From positions 1-14,392 of the forward strand of contig CAJMOO010000049.1 in NCBI GenBank assembly GCA_905215045.1: a stretch of 14,392 bases of DNA, in the 5' to 3' direction. Numbering within the stretch: position 1 is the stretch's first letter; each line of letters begins with the position of its first letter. Below are positions 7,498 through 14,266 of this stretch, in pieces. The notes beneath the pieces were generated by a model, which worked only from the letters and a program-made list of their open reading frames with translations, did not search any database and had not been told where the DNA came from. The position numbers and the translations under genes are program-made. The DNA is from an uncultured bacterium. Lineage in GTDB: Bacteria > Bacillota_A > Clostridia > Lachnospirales > Lachnospiraceae.

Positions 7498-10170
7498 TTA
7501 CTGAAATTTCTTCTTTTTACTTATGATAAATAATATGATCAAACTAAATAACGACACAACTGCGCCAATCTTAAGGCCTGGGGTTTCATATTTTAATGTA
7601 ATATGATGATCTCCTTTGTTTAAATAGATTCCTTCAAACATTCCATTGACCTGCTCACTCTTCACTTGCTTTCCATCGTCATATGCTTTCCAACCTTTGT
7701 GATATGTTATTGGTATACAAAGTATCTCATTTTGAGATGCCTTGATATCTCCTGAAAAATGATTTCCTCCATCATATGAAATATTGGTCAGATGATCTGC
7801 TTTTTTTCTCTTTTGAATCTGTTTTATCTCTGTCTGTTGATCCACTGTAAGAATCGAAATCCGATCAATATAATAATCACTTTTCAACTTAAATTTTAAT
7901 GTCAATGTATCTTCCCGATCTTTCACTGCATCTCTGCTCATCTTGACCAAATAATTTCTTTTCCCAATATCGTAACTGGAATTCTTCTCTGCATTAAATA
8001 AATGAACCTGTTTACCTCCATAAAGAAGCTGGAAGTTACTTTTGTTCATCCCAACTCCTAATACATGTCTGCTGCTTTTTCCATCCAATGCTTCTGTACT
8101 GACTCCTTGCAGATAAATATAAGAATTCGCCTTGATATATTGTTTTGGAATCTTAATCTGAATGATTTTTTCCTTTTCTTTTTCACTATGAATGCGATAA
8201 TTTTCTCCAACAACATGACATGTTACGTTCTCTGGGATTGTCATCTTCTTTAGTTTATCCGCACTCTTGCTGTCGTCTTCCAGAATCGCACTTTGAAGTA
8301 ATGCTTGTTCTTTCTGTGCTGGGTTCAGAGTTTTATATGTTTGTGATGACAAATATCCATCATAAGTATATCCAAATGGAAATACATTTTTATTTTCATA
8401 CAACTGCATCCCATCTTTTGATCTTAACAACTGATAATCTGATAATAATTTAGCTCCTGTTTCTTTGGTGCAGATTACATAACGAACTCCATATAAATCC
8501 ATCAGACCTTGTCTCATATCAAGTTTGCGGAATTTGAACTTATACTGATAAGATTTTAATCCGAATTCCTGCATAGTCTCTGAGACATTCTTATCTGTCA
8601 CACTATAATAATTCGTAATTCCCGGAATATGCGCATTTAAACTCCAGTTTGTTACCTTGTTATCCAGAGATTCTGCACGATACACACCATTTTGTATCTT
8701 ATATTTATCTGGCTGTATCAACCGCATTTCTTTTCCACACAACATCTCATATGCCTGCCCGGATTTTACATAATTTGAGATTGTTTCTCCATATTTTGGA
8801 GAATACTGTACATATGAAGAAGTTCCTGCTGTTAAGATCAATACTGCATACAAAATGAAATGTTTATATTTCTCCTGTCCAAACATTTTACACTCATTAA
8901 GTACAAACAATGCAAGTACTGTAGCTGCAAGTATTGCTAATTCATATTTCCCTTTTACCATATTATCGCCTAAGGAAAGTGCGAATACTATGTAAAAAAC
9001 GGCTCCTGCAAGAATTCCTGTTTTCTGGATCCTCGTCAGTACAAATAGATCTGGATAGATTTCTGTGACTGTCATTCCAACAATCAATGCCAGTATAAAT
9101 GTCCATCGATTCATCGGATAAGAAAATCCATGCAAAATATAGGCGAACACTGGTGATAACAGACTGACAATACCAAGTACCACTGCTACTTTGTATGAAA
9201 ACCGCTTTTTATCCCTTTTCAGGAACAGTGCAATAATTGCACAATATCCTAAAGCTGCATAGTTTAGATTTGTTCCTTTATAAATCTTCTGGAAACCCGC
9301 AAACTGTAAGAATATTTGTTTGTAATATGATTTCTTATATAAGAAAATACTAAAATAATTTACATCCAAAGTAGTTCGCGCATTTCCTGAAAATGCGATT
9401 AATACAGGCAACAAGATTACTGCAGAAAGACCAATTCCAAGCAGATACCACCCGCTAAATCTTCCAAGAGTTCTGAAAAATCCTGCTTCTTTATATTCTG
9501 GAAATCTGATCAGTGCGTAAACCACTGCCGCAACTGTCAGCATATAGAAAAAATAGAAATTACTAATCGCTGCGACCGTTACCATAAGTATAAATAAATA
9601 TGGTTTTTCTTTTCTGTAAATCTTCTCGACTCCCATCAATAATAATGGAAGATAGATCATTGGATTTAGGAAAAACGGATGACGTATCGCAAATGAAAAA
9701 AATGTTCCGCTAAAAATATACACAATACTTCCTGCTAAGATTCCATTTCCATCTTTTTTCAGATAATGTCCAAATGCGATAAATGCTACTCCCGCCAGAT
9801 ATAGACGAAATACAAGCATAAAGTTATACAATAATTCTATATTTGACTTATTGGAAAATACATAAATCAGATTGAGTGGATCACCGATCGCATAATAATT
9901 TAATGTTCCTAGAATGTCTGCTCCAAATCCAATGCTCATATCCCACATTGGAAATCTGAAATGTCCGTGGATGATATTAAAGAAGAAATTGCGGATATAT
10001 TCTCCCCAGTACATCAGCGCGTTGATGTGTTGTGATAATCCATCCTGTCCCTTTGCTCCCCATATGAATGTCACTCCATTTTTGTAGAATAGATAAAATA
10101 CAATCAGACTTATAATTGCAAATAAGATCGTATATCTTGCCATAAGCTGTTTCTTTGTAGTTAATTTCAT
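7498..10170 (-). CDS. YfhO-family polytopic membrane protein (GT-C-like surface-polymer glycosylation)
   Basis: An 890-residue member of the YfhO family. About a dozen hydrophobic helices fill residues 12-430, with the family's first external loop GVTFIWGAKGQDGLSQ (conserved acidic D43) and FPMWDMSIGFGADILG. Residues about 450-860 form a beta-rich extracytoplasmic region ending in the family motif GWKAYDDGKQVKSEQVNG, GIYLNKGDHHITLKYE, and a final helix near 866-884 is followed by a basic tail. The ATG at 10170 follows GAGG by 10 nt. The glycosyltransferase gene lies 25 bases upstream on the same strand, so the two form one transcription unit. In Bacillus and Staphylococcus, CsbB-like enzymes are known to make undecaprenyl-phosphate-sugar and YfhO to move that sugar onto lipoteichoic acid outside the cell. 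The same role is inferred here; the acceptor in this organism is unknown. Confidence 0.9.
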   Translation of the reverse strand: MKLTTKKQLMARYTILFAIISLIVFYLFYKNGVTFIWGAKGQDGLSQHINALMYWGEYIRNFFFNIIHGHFRFPMWDMSIGFGADILGTLNYYAIGDPLNLIYVFSNKSNIELLYNFMLVFRLYLAGVAFIAFGHYLKKDGNGILAGSIVYIFSGTFFSFAIRHPFFLNPMIYLPLLLMGVEKIYRKEKPYLFILMVTVAAISNFYFFYMLTVAAVVYALIRFPEYKEAGFFRTLGRFSGWYLLGIGLSAVILLPVLIAFSGNARTTLDVNYFSIFLYKKSYYKQIFLQFAGFQKIYKGTNLNYAALGYCAIIALFLKRDKKRFSYKVAVVLGIVSLLSPVFAYILHGFSYPMNRWTFILALIVGMTVTEIYPDLFVLTRIQKTGILAGAVFYIVFALSLGDNMVKGKYELAILAATVLALFVLNECKMFGQEKYKHFILYAVLILTAGTSSYVQYSPKYGETISNYVKSGQAYEMLCGKEMRLIQPDKYKIQNGVYRAESLDNKVTNWSLNAHIPGITNYYSVTDKNVSETMQEFGLKSYQYKFKFRKLDMRQGLMDLYGVRYVICTKETGAKLLSDYQLLRSKDGMQLYENKNVFPFGYTYDGYLSSQTYKTLNPAQKEQALLQSAILEDDSKSADKLKKMTIPENVTCHVVGENYRIHSEKEKEKIIQIKIPKQYIKANSYIYLQGVSTEALDGKSSRHVLGVGMNKSNFQLLYGGKQVHLFNAEKNSSYDIGKRNYLVKMSRDAVKDREDTLTLKFKLKSDYYIDRISILTVDQQTEIKQIQKRKKADHLTNISYDGGNHFSGDIKASQNEILCIPITYHKGWKAYDDGKQVKSEQVNGMFEGIYLNKGDHHITLKYETPGLKIGAVVSLFSLIILFIISKKKKFQ

Positions 10171-10195
10171 TTAAACGATTCCTCTTTCATTATTA

Positions 10196-11131
10196 TTAAT
10201 GACTTTCCTTTTCAATATAAATCGGTCGATGTTTTGTTTCCAGATATGTCTTAGATAGATACATACCAACAACTCCCATTCCTAACAATTGAATACCACT
10301 TAAAAAACTGATAATACATACTAATGACGGCCATCCGGCAACGGGATCTCCAAATACTGCAGCTCTCACGATTACAAATATCAGAAATAAAAATGCAAAA
10401 ATGCATACAAACACACCCATCAATGATACTGCCATCAATGGTGCTGTTGAAAATGCCATAATTCCTTCACAGGCATAACGAAATAGCTTCCAAAAAGACC
10501 ACTTCGTCTCCCCCGCGGCACGTTCTACATTCTTATATTCCAGCCATTTTGTCTCAAATCCTACCCATCCAAAGATTCCTTTTGTAAAACGGTTATATTC
10601 TGGCATTGTCAAAATAGCATCTACCATCTTTCGTTTCATCATACGAAAATCCCTTGCTCCATCTACTATATTTGAATCTGAAATCTTATTGATTAGTTTA
10701 TAAAATTGCCTTGCAAAAAAAGAACGAATAACAGGTTCTCCTTCTCTTGTCACTCTTCTTGTTGCCACACTATCATAGTTTTCTTCTTCAATACATCGAA
10801 TCATCTTTGGAATTAAATATGGTGGATCTTGAAGATCTACATCCATGGTAATAACATAATCACCTTTTGCACGTTCTAACCCTGCATATAAAGCAGCTTC
10901 TTTTCCAAAATTTCTGGAAAATGAAATATAATGTACTTTAGGATCCTGCTCACTTAATTTTCTCATAATCTCTAATGTACCATCTTTACTTCCATCATCC
11001 ACAAAAATAATTTCAAATTCAATGTTTTCTTCTTGCTTCATAACTTTCTGCATTTCATCGTAATAGATTGGTATAACTTTTTCTTCATTAAAACATGGAA
11101 CAATACAACTACATAGTTTGTTCATCTCCAC
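10196..11131 (-). CDS. GT2 polyprenyl-phosphate glycosyltransferase, CsbB/GtrB/DPM1-like
   Basis: A 311-residue family 2 glycosyltransferase expected to load a sugar from a nucleotide donor onto undecaprenyl phosphate at the cytoplasmic face. Visible motifs are CIVPCFNEE, FVDDGSKDGT (43-52), MDVDLQDPP with the metal-binding DxD (97-99), GARDFRMMKR (158-167) and the GETKWSFWKL block (207-216) typical of GtrB-like enzymes. Two membrane helices close the protein (about 228-258 and 270-293), as in CsbB and GtrB. The start is either GTG at 11131, 7 nt after a run of nine G, or ATG at 11125 (MNKLCSCI), where a GGAG directly touches the ATG. The first gives a usable Shine-Dalgarno distance. It is cotranscribed with the YfhO gene, with which it should work. 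No GtcA-like flippase is in the window. Confidence 0.92.
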   Translation of the reverse strand: MEMNKLCSCIVPCFNEEKVIPIYYDEMQKVMKQEENIEFEIIFVDDGSKDGTLEIMRKLSEQDPKVHYISFSRNFGKEAALYAGLERAKGDYVITMDVDLQDPPYLIPKMIRCIEEENYDSVATRRVTREGEPVIRSFFARQFYKLINKISDSNIVDGARDFRMMKRKMVDAILTMPEYNRFTKGIFGWVGFETKWLEYKNVERAAGETKWSFWKLFRYACEGIMAFSTAPLMAVSLMGVFVCIFAFLFLIFVIVRAAVFGDPVAGWPSLVCIISFLSGIQLLGMGVVGMYLSKTYLETKHRPIYIEKESH

Positions 11132-11138
11132 TTATATA

Positions 11139-11147
11139 CCCCCCCCC
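11139..11147 (-). repeat. Homopolymer G9 tract in the leader of the glycosyltransferase gene
   Basis: Nine consecutive C on the plus strand, read as G9 on the coding strand, lie in the 5' leader between the promoter and the start, 7 nt from GTG 11131 and 13 nt from ATG 11125. It is by far the longest G/C run in this AT-rich window and can pair with CCUCC of 16S rRNA using one G-U pair. Tracts like this are prone to slippage. Confidence 0.8.
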
Positions 11148-11182
11148 ATTTATTTTTTAATCTTATAGCTTAATCGTTTATC

Positions 11183-11211
11183 AGTATATCATTATTTTTA
11201 TCTTTTGTCTT
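11183..11211 (-). promoter_or_regulatory. Probable promoter of the glycosyltransferase/YfhO unit
   Basis: On the minus strand AAGACA (11206-11211), a 17-nt spacer and TATACT (11183-11188): 4 of 6 and 5 of 6 matches to consensus. The predicted start near 11176 leaves a leader of about 45-50 nt containing the G9 tract. Confidence 0.5.
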
Positions 11212-11246
11212 TATTTATTTTTCTTCTGTTCATTTCATCCTCATTC

Positions 11247-11255
11247 TGTTATGAT
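11247..11255 (+). promoter_or_regulatory. Probable extended -10 promoter of nudC
   Basis: TGTTATGAT is an extended -10 (TG-n-TATGAT). A weak -35, TGTTCA, lies 17 nt upstream of TATGAT. The start would be near 11262, about 46 nt before the nudC ATG. It is divergent from the glycosyltransferase promoter, with 28 bases between the two -10 and -35 blocks. Confidence 0.5.
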
Positions 11256-11307
11256 AAAAGTGCTTTTTTTATTTGAATTTTAATGGAAACGAGGAATTTT
11301 ATTACAT

Positions 11308-12261
11308 ATGATACAAGATATTTATCCACATAAACTAAACAATCAATATCATCCAGATCAAAAACCAGATGCTGACAGCATTATTTTATATTTTACACAG
11401 GACGGTCTTCTTCATCGTTTATTAAAGAAAGAAGACTTAGAAGAAATGGGGCAGGAAAATCTATTTTCTCTGGATGAAATGATCTATACCGGTGATGGTA
11501 AGAAACTTGCAAGACCAACTCTTTTAAATGAGGAACATCTATTTTTATCATTCCCTAGATTGAGTGATTTTGTGAATGACACTCATGTTACAGAAGAAAC
11601 TCTTACATATCTTTTCTCTGTGGATGATGACAACTACTTCTTATTAAATGAAGCTCCGGAAGAAATTCCTGAAGATTACGAATTCAATACCGTACGTGAA
11701 CTTCGCAATTTACAGATTGGTCCAAAATACCGTACATTTGCGGCGATCACTGGTTTACATCTTTATAACTGGTACCGCACAAACCGTTTCTGTGGATGCT
11801 GTGGACACAAGACCGTTCATTCTTCCACAGAACGTGCTTTAAAATGCCCATCTTGCGGTCACTTGATCTATCCAAGAATCGTGCCTGCTGTGATCGTTGG
11901 TGTTAAAAATGGTGATAAGATCCTGCTTACAAAATACCGTAAAGGATTCACTCCATTTGCATTAATTGCTGGATTTACGGAAATTGGTGAAACTTTGGAA
12001 GAAACTGTTGCACGAGAGGTCATGGAAGAAGCTGGTATTCGTGTGAAGAATATTCAATATTATAAATCTCAGCCTTGGGGTGTTGTGGATGATCTGCTGG
12101 CTGGTTTTTATTGTGAGGTAGATGGAGATACAGAGATTCATATGGATGCTTCAGAATTGAAACTTGCTGAGTGGAAATCTCGTGATGAAATTGAATTGCA
12201 ACCGAATGATTTTAGCTTGACGAATGAGATGATGCGGGCGTTTAAAGAAGGGAAGTTTTAG
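11308..12261 (+). CDS. nudC: NudC-type NAD(H) pyrophosphatase (zinc-ribbon Nudix hydrolase)
   Basis: A 317-residue Nudix enzyme that in the family cleaves NADH/NAD+ to NMN(H) and AMP and removes NAD caps from RNA. Residues 1-130 are the divergent N-terminal domain. A four-Cys zinc ribbon has C162, C165, C180 and C183, with YNWYRTNRFCG before it. The Nudix box spans 222-244 (G222, E228, R236, E237, E240, E241, G243), all consensus residues present. The NudC hallmark downstream of the box is normally SQPWPFP; here it is SQPWGVVDD (254-262), so the Ser-Gln-Pro-Trp core is kept but the next Pro-Phe-Pro is replaced, which may shift substrate preference. GAGGA lies 12 nt before the ATG, slightly far. 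The stop codon lies within the left edge of a hairpin repeat (12253-12405), whose hairpin probably ends the transcript. Confidence 0.9.
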   Translation: MIQDIYPHKLNNQYHPDQKPDADSIILYFTQDGLLHRLLKKEDLEEMGQENLFSLDEMIYTGDGKKLARPTLLNEEHLFLSFPRLSDFVNDTHVTEETLTYLFSVDDDNYFLLNEAPEEIPEDYEFNTVRELRNLQIGPKYRTFAAITGLHLYNWYRTNRFCGCCGHKTVHSSTERALKCPSCGHLIYPRIVPAVIVGVKNGDKILLTKYRKGFTPFALIAGFTEIGETLEETVAREVMEEAGIRVKNIQYYKSQPWGVVDDLLAGFYCEVDGDTEIHMDASELKLAEWKSRDEIELQPNDFSLTNEMMRAFKEGKF

Positions 12262-12405
12262 TTTAAAGACGGAAATTATTGGTGGAATATTATAAAAAGA
12301 GATCATGTGTCCGTACGGTTGCCGACACATGATCTCTTTTTATAATATTCAAATAATTTACGTCATTCAAACCACTATACATTGTGTATGTTAGACGATA
12401 TTGGT
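12253..12405 (+). repeat. Hairpin repeat, short copy (A)
   Basis: About 153 bases match the long copy at 14028-14266 in the same orientation. Shared blocks in order are AAGTTTTAGTT, a 31-base block (12268-12298) starting GACGGAAATT and ending in TATAAAAA, TTTTTATAATATTC, AATAATTT, AAACCACT, GTGTATGTT and TATTGGT. The core is a perfect 27-bp stem (12285-12311 with 12324-12350) with a 12-nt loop CGTACGGTTGCC. Outer arms AAATTATT/AATAATTT and GACG/CGTC extend it, with the bulge GGTG on the left side. The stem's middle sequence differs from the long copy but pairs just as well. Confidence 0.85.
12285..12350. terminator. Repeat-borne terminator between nudC and the BASS gene
   Basis: The 27-bp perfect hairpin of repeat copy A begins 23 bases after the nudC stop. 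The strand leaving the stem carries TTTTT near its base followed by AT-rich sequence. It can serve as terminator for nudC and, because it is symmetric, also for read-through from the BASS gene. Confidence 0.55.
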
Positions 12406-12426
12406 TAATAATTTTTGTATTTATTA

Positions 12427-12499
12427 ACAGAAAGTAAAAGGACTTCTACAACACCGATTTGTTGGAATGTTTATGAAGCATAATAACATTACTTTCTGT
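12427..12499. other. 73-nt multi-branched inverted-repeat structure
   Basis: A perfect 11-bp outer stem ACAGAAAGTAA (12427-12437) / TTACTTTCTGT (12489-12499) encloses two hairpins: CAACA-CCGATT-TGTTG and TTATG-AAG-CATAA, the latter extended by TGT/ACA with a bulge. The fold is possible on either strand. It lies in the 316-base gap between nudC and the BASS gene, right of repeat copy A. It is not a tRNA. It could be a small structured RNA, the end of the BASS transcript or a mobile miniature element; the sequence does not decide. Confidence 0.4.
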
Positions 12500-12513
12500 T
12501 TGAAATACAATAG

Positions 12514-12528
12514 AAAGTGTCCCACTTT
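12514..12528 (-). terminator. Weak hairpin after the BASS transporter gene
   Basis: AAAGTG-TCC-CACTTT is a perfect 6-bp stem, extendable with a bulge, 50 bases past the minus-strand stop at 12578. No clear U-run follows on that strand, so termination is uncertain and could instead happen at 12427-12499 or in repeat copy A. Confidence 0.3.
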
Positions 12529-12577
12529 TCCCTTTGGAAGCTACTTTGGATGTCTCTTTTTCATTTAATAAAAATAT

Positions 12578-13597
12578 TTATTTTGCTGTAGCAGTCTCTT
12601 TATGCCCACTCTTTATCTTATCATACTGTGCAAACATACCTGCAAGTAATGTTCCAGAGATTGAATGCCATACACAAGATACTGCACAGATAATTGCTGA
12701 TTCTGGTGTTGATGCGAACTGGGCTGTTGTTGTTGCAAGGTTTGTTGCTAATCCAGCATTCTGCATTCCAACTTCGATAGAAATTGTTCGTTTCTTTGCT
12801 GTGTTCATTCCAGTAAGTTTTCCCGCACAATATCCAAGGAAATATCCGAAACCGTTGTGTAAAAGTACTGCAACAAAGATCACGATTCCAGACTGGAAGA
12901 ATTTTGATCCCTGTGATGAGATAACTCCACCAACAACACATGCAAGTCCAAGAACTGCCACACCCGGCATGACTTTCTGAACTTCTTTGAATGCTTCATT
13001 TTTTCCTAATGCGTAGTTTAATGCAAACCCGATCGCTACTGGTACGATAACCGTTTCTACGATAGATACAAACATTGGTAATCCATGAATTGTGATCTTG
13101 GCTCCGCTTGCCAGAAAGGATACCATCAGTGGTGTCATCACTGGAGAGAGGATTGTAGATACAGTTGTCATTCCAACAGAAAATGCAACATCTCCACCGC
13201 AAAGATAGGACATAATGTTTGATGATACTCCTCCAGGACAGCATCCTACAAGAATCAGTCCAAGAGCGATCCCATCTGGCAGATTCAGTAATTTTGTAAT
13301 TGCCAATGCCAGGAATGGCATGATCAGATACTGAGCGATCGCACCAATACAGATATCAAATGGTCTTTGTGCAAGAATTTTGAAATCTTCTGTTGTCAGT
13401 GTCAATCCCATACTGAACATGATGACACCAATAATGATAGACTGACTCGTGAATTTATTTGCTACTGGGTCCGTGAATAATTGAAAATTCACCCACCCCA
13501 TCAACGATGGCAGGAAAAATGTAATGACAGCGATCGCGATGACAACGATAGATGTGTAGTCTGATAAAAATTTGCTTAGTTTTTGTAGTTGTTTCAT
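12578..13597 (-). CDS. BASS-family sodium-dependent transporter (SBF fold)
   Basis: A 339-residue membrane protein of the bile acid:sodium symporter superfamily, with about nine to ten hydrophobic helices from residue 16 to 322 and a hydrophilic tail. Family signatures are MGLTLTTEDF (63-72), GCCPGGVSSN (118-127) at a helix crossover, and the second crossover EVGMQNAGLATN (275-286) with the Glu and Gln that line the sodium and substrate sites. Bacterial members carry organic anions such as bile acids, pantothenate precursors or keto acids; homology alone does not say which. AGGAGGT lies 8 nt before the ATG at 13597. The gene is monocistronic and follows a T-box leader whose specifier reads best as AUC, so expression should rise when isoleucyl-tRNA is uncharged. 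This suggests uptake of isoleucine-related compounds, for example branched-chain keto acids (inference). Confidence 0.9.
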   Translation of the reverse strand: MKQLQKLSKFLSDYTSIVVIAIAVITFFLPSLMGWVNFQLFTDPVANKFTSQSIIIGVIMFSMGLTLTTEDFKILAQRPFDICIGAIAQYLIMPFLALAITKLLNLPDGIALGLILVGCCPGGVSSNIMSYLCGGDVAFSVGMTTVSTILSPVMTPLMVSFLASGAKITIHGLPMFVSIVETVIVPVAIGFALNYALGKNEAFKEVQKVMPGVAVLGLACVVGGVISSQGSKFFQSGIVIFVAVLLHNGFGYFLGYCAGKLTGMNTAKKRTISIEVGMQNAGLATNLATTTAQFASTPESAIICAVSCVWHSISGTLLAGMFAQYDKIKSGHKETATAK

Positions 13598-13696
13598 ATT
13601 ATGTTACCTCCTGATATTCCTCACCGCCCTTCGCTATAAATCAAGAAAGAATCCTGCTCAGAGGACTTTTTATTTCATCGAAATTTTCTATGCAAT

Positions 13697-13731
13697 AAAA
13701 AAGCCCCTTCTCAGAAAAATCCTGAAAAGGG
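13697..13731 (-). terminator. Conditional terminator of the T-box leader
   Basis: CCCTTTTCAG (13731-13722) pairs with CTGAGAAGGG (13714-13705), with one G-U pair, and is followed by GCTTTTTT ending at 13697. The 5' arm overlaps the TTCGTCCC segment of the antiterminator, so the two folds exclude each other as expected for transcription attenuation. Confidence 0.9.
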
Positions 13732-13994
13732 ACGAACTAATCCGCGTTACCACCCAATTTCTGCAATAAAATTACAGCTCTTAACGTACTATCATACGCT
13801 TTCCTTATAACGGAGGATTCCGGCGAGACTTACTGGTTCAAAATATTAATGTCAAGTAATGTTCAGTCCGCATCTTAGAGATGATATCTGTTCATGAAAA
13901 TGTATCTGCTCACACCAACCGCAGACTCTCTGAAACACTTGATTCAAAAACAGCGTTGTTCTCTTCAACGAATTTCGGTGAAGTTTATTTATTT
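13697..13994 (-). promoter_or_regulatory. T-box riboswitch leader, specifier probably AUC (isoleucine)
   Basis: Read on the minus strand. GAAGAGAAC opens Stem I. An 11-bp helix with one mismatch, CTGTTTTTGAA (13953-13943) / TTCATGAACAG (13898-13888), carries the distal AGAGAG-TCTGC-GGTTGGTGTGA-GCAGA arm (13932-13905), a hallmark of T-boxes. The specifier loop reads GAT-ATC-A-TCTCTAAG (from 13888); aligned with the usual GAA-NNN-ACC layout the codon is ATC at 13885-13883. Stem III is CTGTAAT-TTT-ATTGCAG (13776-13760). The T-box AAATTGGGTGGTAACGCGGA spans 13760-13741 and pairs in part with TTCGTCCC (13736-13729) as antiterminator. It controls the BASS transporter gene. The T-box class is certain; the specifier identity is less so (GAT is the main alternative). 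Confidence 0.93.
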
Positions 13995-14001
13995 AAAATA
14001 T

Positions 14002-14029
14002 ATTATAGTCCTGTGAGATAATTTGTCAA
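14002..14029 (-). promoter_or_regulatory. Consensus promoter of the T-box/BASS unit
   Basis: On the minus strand TTGACA (14024-14029), a 16-nt spacer and TATAAT (14002-14007), both hexamers perfect. The start is expected near 13995, just before Stem I. The -35 overlaps the left border of repeat copy B (14028) by two bases. Confidence 0.85.
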
Positions 14030-14266
14030 GTTTTAGTTCGATGACGGAAATTATTGGTGGAATATTATAAAAATGGTTATATGTCTGCGACGCGCTCTCG
14101 CTCGACTCACTACGCAGCTGTACTAAGCTCCTGAATGATCTTACGATCATCCACTCGCTAAGTGCAGGCGTGTTCCTACGGTCGCCGACATATAACCATT
14201 TTTATAATATTCAATAATTTCAGTTATCGAAACCACTGGTAGTGGTGTATGTTTTACTGTATTGGT
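14028..14266 (+). repeat. Hairpin repeat, long copy (B), with structured insert
   Basis: A 239-base direct copy of the element at 12253-12405. It has a perfect 26-bp stem (14060-14085 with 14187-14212), the same GGTG bulge, the outer arm AAATTATT/AATAATTT, and CGATGAC/GTTATCG arms with one G-U pair. The core between the arms is 101 nt instead of 12; the last 12 (CCTACGGTCGCC) match the whole loop of copy A in 10 positions, so about 89 GC-richer bases are extra. They can fold further: GCGAC/GTCGC, ATGATC-TTAC-GATCAT and CACT-CGCTA-AGTG. The tail holds ACCACT-GGT-AGTGGT. No ORF of note lies in it. Confidence 0.85.

Noticed and set aside
12427..12499. tRNA gene
   Set aside because: The size and branched fold are suggestive, but there is no GTTCGANTC T-loop, no anticodon arm with a 7-nt loop and no 7-bp acceptor stem layout.
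12513..12530. Terminal inverted repeat of an insertion sequence
   Set aside because: GAAAGTGTCCCACTTTTC looks like an IS end, but there is no partner copy, transposase fragment or target duplication in the window.
13572..13769. 65-codon plus-strand open frame
   Set aside because: It covers the BASS start, its ribosome binding site and the T-box terminator in antisense, and has no features of a real gene.
14028..14266. CRISPR repeat or retron/group II intron RNA
   Set aside because: There are only two copies 1.8 kb apart with no spacer array, and no reverse transcriptase or Cas gene in the window.
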